Shown here: positions 63,997 through 64,000 of the stretch, piece after piece
Layout: the number at the start of each line of letters is the position of its first letter
Numbering within the stretch: the first letter of the stretch is position 1
Assembly (NCBI RefSeq): GCF_036231945.1
Contig: NZ_CP109599.1
Span: 3,442,501-3,506,500, forward strand
Reading direction: 5' to 3'
Length of the DNA stretch: 64,000 bases
Origin: Streptomyces sp. NBC_01429
GTDB taxonomy: Bacteria; Actinomycetota; Actinomycetes; Streptomycetales; Streptomycetaceae
Position numbers and translations under genes: made by a program
Notes under the pieces: model-generated
What the model saw: only the letters and a program-made list of their open reading frames with translations
Databases searched by the model: none
Told to the model about the DNA's origin: nothing

Positions 63997-64000
63997 CCGC

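Overview
The window is high-GC actinobacterial chromosome and almost certainly Streptomyces. The signs are very GC-rich codon third positions, GTG starts, several apparently leaderless genes, twin-arginine and lipobox signals, many TetR/MarR/XRE-DUF5753 regulators and WhiJ-type DUF397 partners. The first 9 kb also has the gene order that, from memory, surrounds cdgB in S. coelicolor (nagK, nagA, sugar kinase, cdgB, flavin reductase, rescue factor, terD). No tRNA, rRNA, CRISPR array or complete insertion sequence was seen.

1-16.9 kb is mostly core-like. It carries amino-sugar catabolism (nagK end, nagA, PfkB-type kinase), a membrane-anchored carbohydrate-binding-like protein, the diguanylate cyclase CdgB with a BldD-like box upstream, a flavin reductase behind a strong palindromic operator, ArfB, TerD, an M1 peptidase lipoprotein, Uma2, a pentapeptide-repeat protein, an FAD oxidoreductase, an MDR oxidoreductase and a DHA2 efflux pump. 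17-29.2 kb holds small regulator/enzyme pairs: hydrolase/TetR; GNAT plus an APH(6)-type kinase opposite a rhomboid-like protein; TetR facing an SDR-AKR-quinone oxidoreductase operon; a GT-C mannosyltransferase-like protein; and a NarL-type two-component system.

29.3-39.7 kb is an oxidative gene cluster: two P450s, two nearly identical 3Fe-4S-type ferredoxins, a ferredoxin reductase, an SDR, an MFS pump, two OmpR-type orphan response regulators, a MarR and a TetR. Two sequence families link it. A CTTGACTnAAG-type palindrome lies at the MarR, P450-1 and MFS/regulator-2 promoters. A 48-bp block, 40/48 identical, lies upstream of ferredoxin-1 and P450-2.

39.9-41.2 kb is a coding-free long inverted repeat (arms about 460 bp, loop 380 bp) built from a module whose core recurs four times. 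41.3-46.4 kb is an accessory island with two XRE-DUF5753 modules. In the second, a run of minus-strand genes (76-aa protein, DUF6879 protein, XRE) leads into a 36-codon peptide gene placed 6 nt before a stand-alone protein-isoaspartate-methyltransferase homologue. This layout suggests an orphan-PIMT RiPP system (imiditide-like) and is the strongest candidate for an undescribed system here.

46.7-55.2 kb holds a PdxH/PhzG-like oxidase opposite a Rieske oxygenase (apparent frameshift) and deaminase pair, an HxlR-peroxiredoxin fusion regulator, an enolase, a large membrane protein and a DUF2064/methyltransferase pair. 55.2-58.8 kb is a decayed, less GC-rich patch with an MFS remnant, a MazG-like gene, vapBC and a frameshifted helicase fragment; near-identical 33-bp direct repeats flank the last two. 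58.8-64 kb encodes a secreted lipase, a Tat-exported DJ-1/PfpI protein and the end of a nickel/oligopeptide ABC transporter operon.
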